From Deltaproteobacteria bacterium (lineage in GTDB: Bacteria > Desulfobacterota > Syntrophia > Syntrophales > JACQWR01): a stretch of DNA of 64,000 nt. The DNA lies in NCBI GenBank assembly GCA_016209105.1, contig JACQWR010000006.1:165299-229298 (forward strand), written 5' to 3'. Below the pieces are notes generated by a model. That model made no database searches and was not told the DNA's origin. It saw only the letters and a program-made list of their open reading frames with translations. Of this stretch, positions 16,722-26,580 are shown in pieces; within the stretch, counting starts at the first letter, position 1, and every line of letters starts with the position of its first letter. The position numbers and the translations under genes are program-made.

Positions 16722-18788
16722 ATGATCCAGAAGGATACGATTGACGAACAGTGCATTAATACCATCCGTTTTCTTGCGGCCGATGCCGTGGAAAAGGCAA
16801 AATCCGGGCATCCGGGCATGCCCATGGGCGCGGCGGCGATGGCCTATATCCTCTGGACCAGGCATTTGAAACACAATCCGGCAAACCCCCAGTGGGCGGA
16901 CCGCGACCGTTTCGTCCTTTCCGCGGGGCATGCCTCAATGCTCCTGTACGCCCTCCTCCACCTGGCGGGTTATGATCTTTCCCTGGCCGATCTGCAATCA
17001 TTTCGGCAATGGGGCAGCAGAACGCCGGGACATCCGGAGCGCCATGCAACTCCCGGCGTCGAAGTGACGACGGGGCCCCTGGGACAGGGGATCAGCAATG
17101 CCGTGGGCATGGCGTTGGCGGAGGCGCATCTGGCGGAGACATACAATCGTCCCGGCCACAGCGTCGTGGATCACTTTACCTACGTTATCGCCAGCGACGG
17201 CGATCTGATGGAGGGCGTCACCCATGAGTCCTGCTCCCTTGCCGGGCACCTCGGCCTGGGCAAGCTGATTGTCCTGTATGATGACAACGGCGTATCCCTG
17301 GCGGGTTCCACTGCCCTCTCGTTTACCGAAGACGTGGGAAAACGGTTTGAGGCCTGCGGATGGCACGTGGAATGCCTGAAAGAGGGGAACGACGTGAACG
17401 CCGTTGATCGGGCGCTGACAAGGGCGAAGGCGGACAAGGAGCATCCTTCCATAATCTTCGTCTGTACAAACATCGGGTATGGCGCGCCCCATAAGCAAGG
17501 GACTGCCGATGCCCATGGCTCCCCCCTGGGCCAGGAGGAGTTGCTGGCGGCGAAGAAAAATCTCGGCTGGCCGCTGGAACCGGCTTTCTTCGTCCCCGGA
17601 GAAGTGTCCGCGTATTTTCGTGAAAACAAAAAACAGGGCGAGGTCGGCGAGGGTAAGTGGAAAAAGGCCTTCCAGGACTATGAGCGCGCATTTCCCGATC
17701 TTGCCGCCGAGTTTAAACGCCGTATGGCCGGAGATCTTCCCGCCGGCTGGGAATCCGCGCTGCCCGTTTACCCTGCCGATACAAAGGACGTTGCCACGCG
17801 CAAGACCTCGGAGGCCGTCATGCAGGCCCTTGCCCCGGTGATACCGGAGCTTATGGGCGGCTCCGCCGACCTGAATCCCTCCACGTTCACCTGGCTCAAG
17901 GGACTCGGCGATTTCCAGCGCCCCGGCGCTTTGCCGGAGAAGGTGCCGGGCGCCGTGGGCGGCGAATGGGGGTATGGCGGGCGCAATGTCCATTTCGGCG
18001 TGCGCGAACATGCCATGGGTTCCATCACCGGCGGCATGGCGCTGCACGGGGGCATTATTCCCTATACGGCCACGTTTCTCACCTTTGCCGATTATATGCG
18101 TCCGCCCCTGCGCCTGGGGGCCCTGATGGGCCTGAAGGCGATTTATGTCTTCACGCACGACAGCATCGGCGTGGGCGAGGACGGCCCCACCCATCAGCCG
18201 GTAGAGCACGTGATGAACCTGCGCGCCGTGCCGAACCTGACCGTTATCCGGCCCGCCGACGCCAACGAGACGGTGGAGGCGTGGCGGTGCGCCCTTCTCA
18301 ATGAGAAAGGGCCCACAGCGCTGATCTTTACCCGGCAGAACCTCCCCGTGCTGAACAGGAAGGAGCTTGCCACGGCGGAAGGACTGCGTGCCGGAGGCTA
18401 CATCCTGTGGGAGTCCGCCGCCGGCACGCCCGACGTCATCCTGATCGGGACGGGATCGGAACTGGTGATCGCGCTGGAGGCGGGTAAAACGCTTGCCGCG
18501 GAAGGCACGCGGGTGCGAGTGGTGTCGCTTCCCTCGTGGGAGCTTTTTGACCGGCAGACGCCTGATTACCGCGAACGCGTCCTGCCGCCCTCCGTCCGCG
18601 CGCGGGTTGCCGTGGAGGCGGGAAGCAAGCTCGGATGGGAGCATTACGTGGGACTGGACGGCGCCGTGATCGGGATGGACGGCTTCGGGGCCAGCGCCCC
18701 CGCCGGCGTTCTCTACAAAAAATTCGGCATTACCGCCGAGCAGGTGGCGGCGGCGGCAAAAGGGGTAATAAAGCGCGGCGCCCGATAA
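16722..18788 (+). CDS. tkt: Transketolase
   Basis: A 688-residue thiamine-diphosphate enzyme that moves two-carbon units between ketose and aldose phosphates in the non-oxidative pentose phosphate pathway. The N-terminal domain opens with [20 protein letters not shown]. The cofactor motif is [12 protein letters not shown] ending in YDDN, the pyrimidine domain has FGVREHAMG, and [17 protein letters not shown] is the signature of the second domain. The C-terminal domain is complete. Ribosome site aaggagagg. A possible promoter (TTGTCG 16676-16681, 16-bp spacer, TATTAT 16698-16703) would give a very short leader. Confidence 0.97.
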   Translation: MIQKDTIDEQCINTIRFLAADAVEKAKSGHPGMPMGAAAMAYILWTRHLKHNPANPQWADRDRFVLSAGHASMLLYALLHLAGYDLSLADLQSFRQWGSRTPGHPERHATPGVEVTTGPLGQGISNAVGMALAEAHLAETYNRPGHSVVDHFTYVIASDGDLMEGVTHESCSLAGHLGLGKLIVLYDDNGVSLAGSTALSFTEDVGKRFEACGWHVECLKEGNDVNAVDRALTRAKADKEHPSIIFVCTNIGYGAPHKQGTADAHGSPLGQEELLAAKKNLGWPLEPAFFVPGEVSAYFRENKKQGEVGEGKWKKAFQDYERAFPDLAAEFKRRMAGDLPAGWESALPVYPADTKDVATRKTSEAVMQALAPVIPELMGGSADLNPSTFTWLKGLGDFQRPGALPEKVPGAVGGEWGYGGRNVHFGVREHAMGSITGGMALHGGIIPYTATFLTFADYMRPPLRLGALMGLKAIYVFTHDSIGVGEDGPTHQPVEHVMNLRAVPNLTVIRPADANETVEAWRCALLNEKGPTALIFTRQNLPVLNRKELATAEGLRAGGYILWESAAGTPDVILIGTGSELVIALEAGKTLAAEGTRVRVVSLPSWELFDRQTPDYRERVLPPSVRARVAVEAGSKLGWEHYVGLDGAVIGMDGFGASAPAGVLYKKFGITAEQVAAAAKGVIKRGAR

Positions 18789-18860
18789 CACATCCGCCGG
18801 CCATGGCGCGGATAAACGGCGCCTTTTTGGTGGGCTGTGGGATGAAGGGAGAGAGCAGCC

Positions 18861-20555
18861 ATGAACCATACAATAAAGTTCAGTCCCGGCAGTTTCCAGG
18901 CGGAGGTGGATGCCGCCCTGGCGGAAATGGCCGGGGAGCGGATTGTCGCCCGCATCTGGGAAAAGGATTACACCGTCTGGAAGCCGTCGCCCGTCGAGAT
19001 CGTGAATCGTCTGGGCTGGCTCAAGAGCGCCGAAGACATGACGAACAAGCTGGCGCTGATAAATGCGGCAGCCCAGAAGGTGCATGCCGGCGGCTATAAC
19101 CGCCTGATCCTGCTGGGCATGGGAGGCTCTTCTCTGGCCCCCGAGGTCTTTCATAAAACGTTCGGCGCCCGACGCGGCTATCCGGTCCTCATGGTTCACG
19201 ACAGCACCGACCCCGGCGCCGTCCTCGCCTCTGCGGAAGCTATGGATCCGGGAAAAACGCTTTTTGTCGTTTCCACGAAGTCCGGCGGGACGGTGGAGAC
19301 CTTTTCCTTCCTCAAGTATTTCTATAACGTCATGGCCCAGTCCCTCGGGGCCGAGCGGACCGGGGAGCATTTCATCGCCATCACCGATTCCGGCAGCGCC
19401 CTGGCGGACCTGGCCGTCGCACACAATTTCCGCGAGCTTTTCCTCAATGATCCGGATATCGGCGGACGCTATTCGGCGCTATCCTATTTCGGCCTGGTTC
19501 CGGCGGCGCTGACCGGCGTTGATATCAAGGCTGTTCTCGACCGTGCCGTCGCCGCGCAGCGGCAGGAGCAAGCGGGGGACGCACGGAACGCGGGAACTCC
19601 CTGCGGCGCTTATCTCGGCGCGGTGCTGGGGGAGATGGCGAGGCGGGGCCGCAATAAGGTTACGTTCATCCTTTCGCCGCGCATTGCGGGCTTTGGCGAC
19701 TGGCTGGAACAACTTCTTGCGGAGAGCACGGGCAAGGAGGGGAAGGGGATCCTGCCGGTGACCGGGGAGCCGTTCGGAGATCCCCATGCCTATGGTGATG
19801 ACCGTCTCTTTGTTTCCCTCCGCCTCAAGGATGACGATACCAATGACGCCGGGTTAAACGCCATTGAACAGGCCGGCCATCCGGTCGTGGAGATGCAGCT
19901 TGACGATCCTTACGATCTTGGGGCGCAATGTTTCCTCTGGGAGATGGCTACGGCGGTGGCAGGCTGGCGTCTCGGCATCAATCCCTTTGACCAGCCCGAT
20001 GTGGAGGCGGCAAAGGTCCTCGCAAGAAAAATGATCGCCCGGTACCGTGAGGAGGGGAGCCTGCCGGCGGAGCGCCCCGCCCTATCCGATGACGGCGTCG
20101 CCGTCTACGGGGAGGTGCAGGCGGCGACCGCGGCCGAGGCGTTGATTCGGTTTCTCAGCCATGTCCGGCCGGGAGACTATGTCGCGATTCATGCCTACCT
20201 CTGTCCCTCCGCCGAAACTGATGCGGCGCTCGGCAGCCTGCGCCGGCGGATACGGGAGCGCTCAGGGGTTGCGACGACGGTGGGGTACGGGCCGCGCTTT
20301 CTGCACTCCACCGGCCAGCTGCACAAGGGCGACGGCGGTCAAGGCCTGTTCATCCAGTTGACCGCCGATGATCCGCGCGATGCGCCGATCCCGGATGAAC
20401 TGGGCGCGCCTGCCTCTTCCGTGACGTTCGGCGTCCTCAAGACCGCCCAAGCCATGGGCGACCGCGAGGCGCTCATGAATGCCGGTCGTCGCGTTATGCG
20501 TTTCCACTTAGGGAAAGATAGCGTAGGTGGTTTGCGCCGGTTGATAAACACTTAA
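18861..20555 (+). CDS. pgi: Glucose-6-phosphate isomerase
   Basis: A 564-residue isomerase interconverting glucose 6-phosphate and fructose 6-phosphate. SIS-type sugar-phosphate sites are seen in LILLGMGGSSLAPEV and VVSTKSGGTVETFSF. The catalytic-region segments FGDPHAYGDDRLF and HSTGQLHKGD are present. The sequence style resembles the Pgi half of the bifunctional transaldolase/Pgi proteins of some bacteria rather than the classical E. coli Pgi, but no transaldolase domain is attached. It follows tkt by 72 nt. The TTT receptor gene begins only 11 nt downstream, so transcription probably continues into that operon. Confidence 0.92.
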   Translation: MNHTIKFSPGSFQAEVDAALAEMAGERIVARIWEKDYTVWKPSPVEIVNRLGWLKSAEDMTNKLALINAAAQKVHAGGYNRLILLGMGGSSLAPEVFHKTFGARRGYPVLMVHDSTDPGAVLASAEAMDPGKTLFVVSTKSGGTVETFSFLKYFYNVMAQSLGAERTGEHFIAITDSGSALADLAVAHNFRELFLNDPDIGGRYSALSYFGLVPAALTGVDIKAVLDRAVAAQRQEQAGDARNAGTPCGAYLGAVLGEMARRGRNKVTFILSPRIAGFGDWLEQLLAESTGKEGKGILPVTGEPFGDPHAYGDDRLFVSLRLKDDDTNDAGLNAIEQAGHPVVEMQLDDPYDLGAQCFLWEMATAVAGWRLGINPFDQPDVEAAKVLARKMIARYREEGSLPAERPALSDDGVAVYGEVQAATAAEALIRFLSHVRPGDYVAIHAYLCPSAETDAALGSLRRRIRERSGVATTVGYGPRFLHSTGQLHKGDGGQGLFIQLTADDPRDAPIPDELGAPASSVTFGVLKTAQAMGDREALMNAGRRVMRFHLGKDSVGGLRRLINT

Positions 20556-20566
20556 AAGGAGGGGCT

Positions 20567-21541
20567 ATGAAGCGATATCTTTTTTTTACGGCGATTTGTG
20601 CACTGGTTTATCTTGTCAGTCCGGCGGGGACCCAGGCGAAGGGGTATCCGGATCGTCCCGTCGAACTGGTGATTCCTATGGCGCCGGGAGGAGGCGCCGA
20701 TGTGTCCGCCCGCATGTTCAGCGATGAACTGGGCAAGGCGCTCAAGGTTCCGATCATTGTGGTAAACCGGGCGGGCGGTTCCGGCGTCCAGGCGAGCCTC
20801 TATGTGGCGCGGGGGAGAAAGGACGGCTATACCCTCTTCCTCGGGTCCGGGACGTCGCTCATCGTTATGCCCATCATCAATAAGGAAGCGACCTATGATC
20901 CCCTCAAGGATTTCATCCCCATCGCACAGTTTGTGTCCGTTCCTTCCGCCTTCGTTGTCCGGAGCGACTCTCCTTTTCGTACCCTGAATGATTTGATCGA
21001 ATATGCCCGCGCCAACCCGGGGAAACTGAAAAACGGCGCCGGGGGGCTGGGCACGGAAAGCTACTTCAATCTGGCATTGCTCTGCGCCAAGGAGAAGATC
21101 AAGATAACCACGATACCCTTCAAGAGCGGCGGCGAGGCCCTGCCGGCGCTTCTGGGCGGACATGTGGACATGGCTTCCAATACGATTACGACCGTTGGCC
21201 CCCAGATCAAGGCGGGAAAACTCAGGGGACTGGCCATCACTTCGGATAAAAGAGTCCCCGATTTTCCCGATATCCCCACCACCGCAGAAGCGGGCATGCC
21301 CGATATTAATTTCCGCACCTGGTTCGGCTTATTTGCGCCGGCCGGTACGCCCCAATCCGTGATCAACGTCCTGGTTCCCGCGGCGGCCAAGGTTTTCAAA
21401 AACCCGGAGATCCTCCAGCGGGCCGTGCGTGCGGGATTTGTGGCTGATTACAAAGCGCAGGCTGAGTTTCGCGCGTTTATAAAAAACCGGCAGGAGACCG
21501 CGGGCAAGGTTGCCCAGGAAGCCGGCCTGAGCAAGAAGTAG
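20567..21541 (+). CDS. tctC: Tripartite tricarboxylate transporter receptor (TctC/Bug)
   Basis: A 324-residue periplasmic binding protein with a signal peptide (MKRYLFFTAICALVYLVSPA). Family segments are GYPDRPVELVIPMAPGGGAD, VPIIVVNRAGGSG, YTLFLGSGTS, TIPFKSGGEALPALLGGHVD and FPDIPTTAEAG. It delivers a carboxylate or related ligand to the TctA/TctB membrane pair encoded directly downstream. The ligand cannot be read from sequence. Ribosome site aaaggagg before the ATG. This is a complete TTT set, unlike the orphan receptor at 7775-8800. Confidence 0.93.
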   Translation: MKRYLFFTAICALVYLVSPAGTQAKGYPDRPVELVIPMAPGGGADVSARMFSDELGKALKVPIIVVNRAGGSGVQASLYVARGRKDGYTLFLGSGTSLIVMPIINKEATYDPLKDFIPIAQFVSVPSAFVVRSDSPFRTLNDLIEYARANPGKLKNGAGGLGTESYFNLALLCAKEKIKITTIPFKSGGEALPALLGGHVDMASNTITTVGPQIKAGKLRGLAITSDKRVPDFPDIPTTAEAGMPDINFRTWFGLFAPAGTPQSVINVLVPAAAKVFKNPEILQRAVRAGFVADYKAQAEFRAFIKNRQETAGKVAQEAGLSKK

Positions 21542-21557
21542 GTATCGTGAGCGTGCC

Positions 21558-21992
21558 ATGAGAGAAACACCAAGCGGTTTTCTGTTTTTAGGGCTTTCCC
21601 TGTTTGTCGTGGGGGAGTCTCTGCGCATGGGCACCGGGACCATGAAGGAACCGGGGGCGGGATTCCTTTCGCTCTGGGCGGGCGTGATCCTGGCGGTTTT
21701 TGCCCTGGCGCTCATCATCAGGGGTTGGAAAGCGGACAAGGGGGCGGCGCGGGTGAGGCACTCCGGCGTCACCCTTATTGCCCTTATTGCGTTATTCGTT
21801 TACAGCCTGATCATGGATGTAGCCGGTTTCGTCGTGGCGACGTTCTTCCTGATGGCGGTGCTGTTTCATCTTGCCCAGCGCCGCCCGTGGTGGGCGCTGC
21901 TCGGGATAAGCGCCCTGGTTACGGCCGTCGCCTACGTGGTGTTCGGCATCATCCTGAAGGTGTATTTTCCCGTGGGATTTCTGGGTATATAG
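21558..21992 (+). CDS. tctB: Tripartite tricarboxylate transporter small membrane subunit (TctB)
   Basis: A 144-residue membrane protein with four hydrophobic segments, the usual TctB size and layout. Typical is the opening FLFLGLSLFVVGESLRMGTG followed by EPGAGFLSLWAGVILAV. The last helices end in VYFPVGFLGI. It forms the transporter with TctA, driven by the ion gradient. It lies 16 nt after the receptor gene and 10 nt before tctA, so it is cotranscribed. Confidence 0.9.
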   Translation: MRETPSGFLFLGLSLFVVGESLRMGTGTMKEPGAGFLSLWAGVILAVFALALIIRGWKADKGAARVRHSGVTLIALIALFVYSLIMDVAGFVVATFFLMAVLFHLAQRRPWWALLGISALVTAVAYVVFGIILKVYFPVGFLGI

Positions 21993-22002
21993 GAGCACTT
22001 CG

Positions 22003-23508
22003 TTGGAAGCATTGCACAGTCTGATCTATGGCTTCGGCATTGTTCTGCAGCCGGAGAATATTCTTTTCTGTTTCCTCGGCGTCTTCATGGGCACGCTGGT
22101 GGGGGTTCTTCCCGGCCTCGGGTCGGCGGCCGCCATCTCCCTGCTGCTGCCGACGCTCTTCCACGTTCCCGGCGTCTCCGCCATGATCATGCTGGCAGGG
22201 ATCTGTTACGGCGCCATGTACGGCGGCTCCACTACCTCCATTCTGGTCAACATCCCCGGCGAGGTTGCCTCCGTGGTGACCTGTCTTGACGGGTACCAGA
22301 TGGCGAAGCAGGGAAGGGCGGGCGCCGCGCTGGGCATCGCCGCTTTCGGTTCGTTCATTGCCGGCACCTTCGGTCTCATCGGGTTGATGCTCTTTGCGCC
22401 GACACTGGCGAGTTTTGCGCTCCGCTTCGGGCCGCCGGAATACTTTGCCATGGCGTTCATGAGTTTCACGCTTGTTACCTACGTAAGCAAGGGTTCCCTC
22501 ATTCGCAGCCTGATCATGGGTTGCGTCGGGCTGATCATGAGTACGGTGGGCATGGATCCCATTACCTCTACCGGCCGCTTCACCTTCGGGCTGCCCGCCC
22601 TGCTCGACGGTTTCGAGATTGTGTACGTGGCGATGGGACTCTTCGGATTGAGCGAGGTACTGCTCAATCTCGGTGAATCCATGAACAAGGAAATCCTCCA
22701 GACGGATATAAAACATCTGTTGCCCAACCGCCGGGATTGGCGGGACTCGGCCAGGCCCATCGCCCGCGGCACCGTGCTCGGTTTCTTCCTCGGCATCCTG
22801 CCCGGCTTCGGCTCGGCTATCACGACGTTCCTCTCCTACGCCATGGAGAGAAAACTCTCCCGCCATCCGGAGAAATTCGGGAAGGGAGCCATCGAAGGCG
22901 TCGCCGGTCCGGAAGCGGCCAACAACGCCGCATCGAGCGGCACCTTCATCCCCCTGCTTTCCCTCGGCATCCCGGTCAACGTTTCTTCCTCGATTCTGCT
23001 GGGGTCTCTGATGATCCTGGGCTTCCAGCCCGGCCCGCTGCTCATCAGCAACCGTCCCGACCTGTTCTGGGGCCTTATCGCCAGCATGTATCTCGGCAAC
23101 GTGCTGCTGCTCGTGCTGAATCTTCCCCTGATCGGATTGTGGGTGCAGTTGCTCAAGGTTCCCTATTCCATCCTTGGCGTCCTGATCGTCCTGTTTTGCC
23201 AGATCGGCGCTTACAGCGTGAACAGCAGCACGGAAGGCGTGCTCTTCATGAACATCTTCGGCCTCATGGGATATCTGATGAAGCGTTACAAGTTTGAGGC
23301 CGCCCCCCTGATCCTGGCGCTGGTCCTGGGGCCGATGCTGGAGAATTCCCTGCGCCGTTCGCTGATGATGTCCGAAGGCAGCCTGGGGATATTCTTTACC
23401 CGTCCCATTTCCCTGGTTTTTATCCTTATTTCCCTCGCTTTCCTGATTTCTCCCCTCTTCACCCGCGAGCGTATCGGAAAAGTCGCCATCGAAACGACGG
23501 AAGAGTAG
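22003..23508 (+). CDS. tctA: Tripartite tricarboxylate transporter large permease subunit (TctA)
   Basis: A 501-residue permease with about a dozen transmembrane helices. The two family signatures are present: GVLPGLGSAAAISLLLP near the N-terminus and LGILPGFGSAITTFLSYAME in the middle, plus YGGSTTSILVNIPGE and SSGTFIPLLSLGIP. The start is a TTG at 22003, with ggag 8 nt upstream; no ATG lies near. It completes the tctC-tctB-tctA operon that follows pgi. No regulator (TctDE type) lies beside it. Confidence 0.94.
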   Translation: MEALHSLIYGFGIVLQPENILFCFLGVFMGTLVGVLPGLGSAAAISLLLPTLFHVPGVSAMIMLAGICYGAMYGGSTTSILVNIPGEVASVVTCLDGYQMAKQGRAGAALGIAAFGSFIAGTFGLIGLMLFAPTLASFALRFGPPEYFAMAFMSFTLVTYVSKGSLIRSLIMGCVGLIMSTVGMDPITSTGRFTFGLPALLDGFEIVYVAMGLFGLSEVLLNLGESMNKEILQTDIKHLLPNRRDWRDSARPIARGTVLGFFLGILPGFGSAITTFLSYAMERKLSRHPEKFGKGAIEGVAGPEAANNAASSGTFIPLLSLGIPVNVSSSILLGSLMILGFQPGPLLISNRPDLFWGLIASMYLGNVLLLVLNLPLIGLWVQLLKVPYSILGVLIVLFCQIGAYSVNSSTEGVLFMNIFGLMGYLMKRYKFEAAPLILALVLGPMLENSLRRSLMMSEGSLGIFFTRPISLVFILISLAFLISPLFTRERIGKVAIETTEE

Positions 23509-23593
23509 CGTTCCAGCAGAGATAACGCAAACGTGATGACCATATGCAACGGAAATAACGAAAAAATTGCGGCACTTTTGAAAGAACCCTTTG

Positions 23594-24862
23594 ATGCATT
23601 TGAAAAAGATATTTGGCGTAACTGCAAACGGGGCGGGGGAAGCTCCCGACCGAAATAGAGGAAAGGCCTTCAGCTCTCTCAAGAACCGGAATTTCCGCCT
23701 TCTCTGGATAGGAGGCGTGCTCTCCCACATCGGGGACGAAATGCAGATTGTGGCGGTAAGCTGGCTGGTATTGCTTATCACCGACTCGCCCTTCCTGATG
23801 GGACTTGCCGGCCTTTTTCAGGGATTGCCCCGTCTTTTTTTTGGAATTATCGGGGGAGTGATCGCCGATCGGAAAAACCGGCAGAAGCTCCTGATCGTGT
23901 ACCAGGGGAGCGAGATGTTCCTCGCTCTGTTCTTTGCCTTTCTGGTGCTCGCCGGGAAAATACAGTACTGGCACATTCTGGTTTTGTTGCCCGTCTTTGG
24001 ATTTTTAAAGGCCGTTTATGTGGTCTGCCGCCAGGCGTACGTCTTTGACCTGGTGGGCAAGGAAGACCTGATGAATGCGCTGGCCCTCCACTCGACCGGA
24101 ATGAACCTTGCCAAGATCATCGGCCCTTCCATCGCCGGCATTTTGATCGGCATCTGGGGAGGCGGCTGGTGCCTCTTTATCAACGGACTCAGTTTCATCG
24201 CCATCCTCATATCTCTGCTGCTGATGCGCCCCCCGGAGTCTTCAAAGAGGGAAGTATACAGCCGCGGCATCATCAGGGAGTTGGCCAAGACCTTTGCCTA
24301 TATCAAGGGAGACGCGCCCCTCCTTCTGCTGATCGCGGCCTCCTTTTCTTTCCTGACCTTTGGCTTGCAGGCTCAAGTCATCCTTCCCCTCTTTGCGCGG
24401 TATGTGCTGAATGTAGGCGCCGAAGGCTATGGTTTTCTCATGGCGGCCATGGGAGGAGGAGCGGTGCTTGGCGGGATGATCATTGCCGGCTTGGGCGATT
24501 TCAAAGGGAAAGGCCGTTTTTTTCTTCTCACCTTCCTGGCCTACGGAGCCCTGCTGATTCTTTTCGCTGCTTCTTCCTGGTTTTTGCTTTCCATCACGCT
24601 CATCTTCCTGGTGGGGGTTATGGAGATGTTTTCGAGAACGATCAACCAGACCCTCGTCCAACTCCTTGCCCCCGACGAATTACGGGGAAAGATTTTGGGA
24701 ATCTACCTGCTGGATCGAGGGCTGAGGCCGCTGGGAGGGTTTGTCATGGGAGCGGGCGCCGGTCTCCTGGGCGCCCCGATAGCCCTGTCTCTGGGGGCGG
24801 GGATTTGCATATTTATTGCCCTGAGTCTGCTCTTGAAAGCCCCGCAGATCAGGGAACTCTGA
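23594..24862 (+). CDS. MFS transporter (EntS-like exporter group)
   Basis: A 422-residue major facilitator with about 12 hydrophobic segments. FRLLWIGGVLSHIGDEMQ and GLPRLFFGIIGGVIADRKNR (the loop 2-3 motif) are typical of the MFS_3 group that includes the enterobactin exporter EntS and many drug or metabolite exporters. The substrate is unknown and no siderophore genes are near. The ATG at 23594 is preferred over TTG at 23591, although neither has a convincing ribosome site. The 85-nt gap after tctA holds no clear terminator. Confidence 0.85.
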   Translation: MHLKKIFGVTANGAGEAPDRNRGKAFSSLKNRNFRLLWIGGVLSHIGDEMQIVAVSWLVLLITDSPFLMGLAGLFQGLPRLFFGIIGGVIADRKNRQKLLIVYQGSEMFLALFFAFLVLAGKIQYWHILVLLPVFGFLKAVYVVCRQAYVFDLVGKEDLMNALALHSTGMNLAKIIGPSIAGILIGIWGGGWCLFINGLSFIAILISLLLMRPPESSKREVYSRGIIRELAKTFAYIKGDAPLLLLIAASFSFLTFGLQAQVILPLFARYVLNVGAEGYGFLMAAMGGGAVLGGMIIAGLGDFKGKGRFFLLTFLAYGALLILFAASSWFLLSITLIFLVGVMEMFSRTINQTLVQLLAPDELRGKILGIYLLDRGLRPLGGFVMGAGAGLLGAPIALSLGAGICIFIALSLLLKAPQIREL

Positions 24863-24950
24863 GTGGGGCGGCAGGGTTGCTTTTTTACGGGAGCAGAGGG
24901 GGACTTCTCATAAACCGTCAATGCTGATCGTTTCAGGAAGGGCGTAGTGC

Positions 24951-25445
24951 ATGATTCGCCGGTGCGCGGAAAAAGACCTGGGAGCAATCGTTGAAATCAT
25001 CAACGATGCCGCAGAGGCGTACCGTGGCGTGATTCCTCCCGACCGGTGGCACGAGCCCTACATGCCGCAAGAGGAACTTGAGCGGGAGATTGATGACGGC
25101 GTATCCTTCTGGGGCTTTGAAGAAGATGGCAATCTGATCGGCGTGATGGGGATACAGGACAAGGGAGACGTGACGCTCATCCGTCACGCATACGTCAGAG
25201 CCCGGCTCAGGAACCGCGGCACGGGGTCGAACCTACTGCGATTCCTTGAGTCAAAGACGGATAAGACCATTCTGATCGGCACCTGGGCCGATGCGACCTG
25301 GGCAATCGCCTTCTACGAGAAGAACGGCTACCGGCTCGTTTCAACGGATGAGAAGAATCGTCTGCTCAAGAAGTACTGGAACATTCCGGCGCGCCAGGTC
25401 GAAACTTCGGTCGTTCTTTCACGGATACAACAGAAGATCGAATAG
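24951..25445 (+). CDS. GNAT-family N-acetyltransferase
   Basis: A 164-residue GNAT protein. IRRCAEKDLGAIVEIIND is the typical first strand and helix. GVMGIQDKGDVTLIRHAYVR leads into the acetyl-CoA loop LRNRGTGSNLLRFLE, and the end of the fold is WAIAFYEKNGYRLV. It transfers an acetyl group from acetyl-CoA to an unknown amine. Ribosome site aggaaggg. It stands alone and converges with the nitroreductase gene 25 nt later. Confidence 0.88.
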   Translation: MIRRCAEKDLGAIVEIINDAAEAYRGVIPPDRWHEPYMPQEELEREIDDGVSFWGFEEDGNLIGVMGIQDKGDVTLIRHAYVRARLRNRGTGSNLLRFLESKTDKTILIGTWADATWAIAFYEKNGYRLVSTDEKNRLLKKYWNIPARQVETSVVLSRIQQKIE

Positions 25446-25470
25446 GGGACATTCCTGTTCCCTGCTATGC

Positions 25471-26127
25471 CTATTCGTACCAGCTCAGTATCTCCTCCGT
25501 CTTTTCCCTGTCCGTTTTGAATGCGTTGGCCGGCGAGTTCTCGTCAGCATATCCCAGGGCGATGCCGAGAATGATTTCCTTTTCCTCCGGGATGCCGAGC
25601 ACGTCGGCGATTTCGGGGGTGTATGCCGTTATAAGTCCGATGGGACAGGTGGCGAGCCCCTTGGCGTGGGCGGCGAGCAGCAGGTAGGATACGGCGAGTC
25701 CCGCGTCCAGGTAACGGATGGCGGGGAATATCTTATCTATGGCAACGATGATGGCGATGGGCGCCCCGTAAAAGGAACAGCTCCCCTCCTCGATGAACCG
25801 GTTGAACGTCATGCCCAGCCGGGATACGGGTGTTTCCATGACCGTTAGGGCGTCCATGCTGCGTTTGGCATATTTTTTCGGCAGGGGCTTGGCTGTTCCG
25901 GGACCGCAGGGCACGCTGCGTTCCGCGTGGGCCTTTAACAGGCGCCGGACAAGGCGGTCCTTTTCCTCGCCGTACGTGACGATAAATTCCCAGGGTTGCA
26001 GGTTGATTGCCGAGGGGGCAAGCCCGGCGTATTTGAATATCTCCTCTATATCTTGGCGGGTGACGGGGTTGTCCAGATATGCCCGAGCGCTTTTCCTCTG
26101 TTCCATGGCGGAAAAAATGTCCATCAT
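25471..26127 (-). CDS. Nitroreductase-family FMN oxidoreductase
   Basis: A 218-residue nitroreductase-fold protein. The N-terminal FMN-binding signature is MEQRKSARAYLDNPVTRQDI with APSAINLQPWEFIV. The C-terminal half has LDAGLAVSYLLLAAHAKGLAT and EKEIILGIALGYAD. These enzymes reduce nitro, quinone or other groups using NAD(P)H; the substrate is unknown. The start is the ATG at 26127 with ggaaggag upstream. The frame runs on to 26265, but that stretch lies in a dispersed repeat. The repeat ends only 15 nt upstream of the start codon, so it may carry the promoter or influence expression. Confidence 0.88.
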   Translation of the reverse strand: MMDIFSAMEQRKSARAYLDNPVTRQDIEEIFKYAGLAPSAINLQPWEFIVTYGEEKDRLVRRLLKAHAERSVPCGPGTAKPLPKKYAKRSMDALTVMETPVSRLGMTFNRFIEEGSCSFYGAPIAIIVAIDKIFPAIRYLDAGLAVSYLLLAAHAKGLATCPIGLITAYTPEIADVLGIPEEKEIILGIALGYADENSPANAFKTDREKTEEILSWYE

Positions 26128-26142
26128 TATTTCTCCTTCCAT

Positions 26143-26395
26143 CAGGCTGTTGAATTCGGCAGCGAGCGCATGCCCCGCAGTCTGCTGCGGGCAAGCGAGC
26201 GAATAATGACGATACGATTCCTTAAGAATCGGAGCTTCTCCGCAGTTTACTGCGGAGAGCTTCAAAAATGCCCGTCCCCGCCTTCGCGGGGACGGCGTCT
26301 GCCGCTCTGTTCCTTCGCCATTTGACGTACGTGCAAGTACGACTCATGGCTCAGGATATCGGGGGCCTTGCATCTGGCCTTTTTTGAGCAGCCTG
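26143..26395. repeat. MITE-like dispersed repeat, copy B (253 bp, with inserted palindromes)
   Basis: The left end caggctgttgaa (26143-26154) and the right end tttttgagcagcctg (26381-26395) match those of copy A. The right 97 bp (26299-26395) are about 85% identical to copy A by eye. The left part differs and holds three hairpins: around 26172-26192 (ccgcag/ctgcgg), 26238-26257 (ctccgcag ttta ctgcggag) and a perfect one at 26274-26293 (gtccccgc cttc gcggggac). The second hairpin and its flank resemble the palindrome at 7725-7758. Confidence 0.75.
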
Positions 26396-26471
26396 CTATG
26401 TGATTTGGCGGAATTATTATTCGCATATTTATTACAAGACCAGCGCCGTGTCCACTGGTAATTGATAATGC

Positions 26472-26500
26472 TTGACGCAGCCCGGCTGCGGTCTTATGAT
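26472..26500 (+). promoter_or_regulatory. Sigma70-type promoter for the gene at 26581
   Basis: TTGACG (26472-26477), a 17-bp spacer and TATGAT (26495-26500). The predicted transcript start near 26507 gives a leader of about 75 nt. The rest of the gap 26396-26580 is AT-richer and shows no gene. Confidence 0.65.
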
Positions 26501-26580
26501 ACCGCCGGACGAAAGGGAGAATATATTTTCCCCTCAGTACATTATGGAAAATTTTTACGAAGTCGTCAAAGGGAGGAATT

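Noticed and set aside
16998..19424. An 808-codon open frame antisense to transketolase
   Set aside because: It mirrors GC-rich codons of tkt and pgi, shows no recognisable domain, and tkt and pgi are certain on the other strand.
21949..23781. A 610-codon open frame antisense to tctA
   Set aside because: Its composition (Gln, Glu, His, Gly and Arg-rich with no domain) is the usual mirror of a membrane-protein gene.
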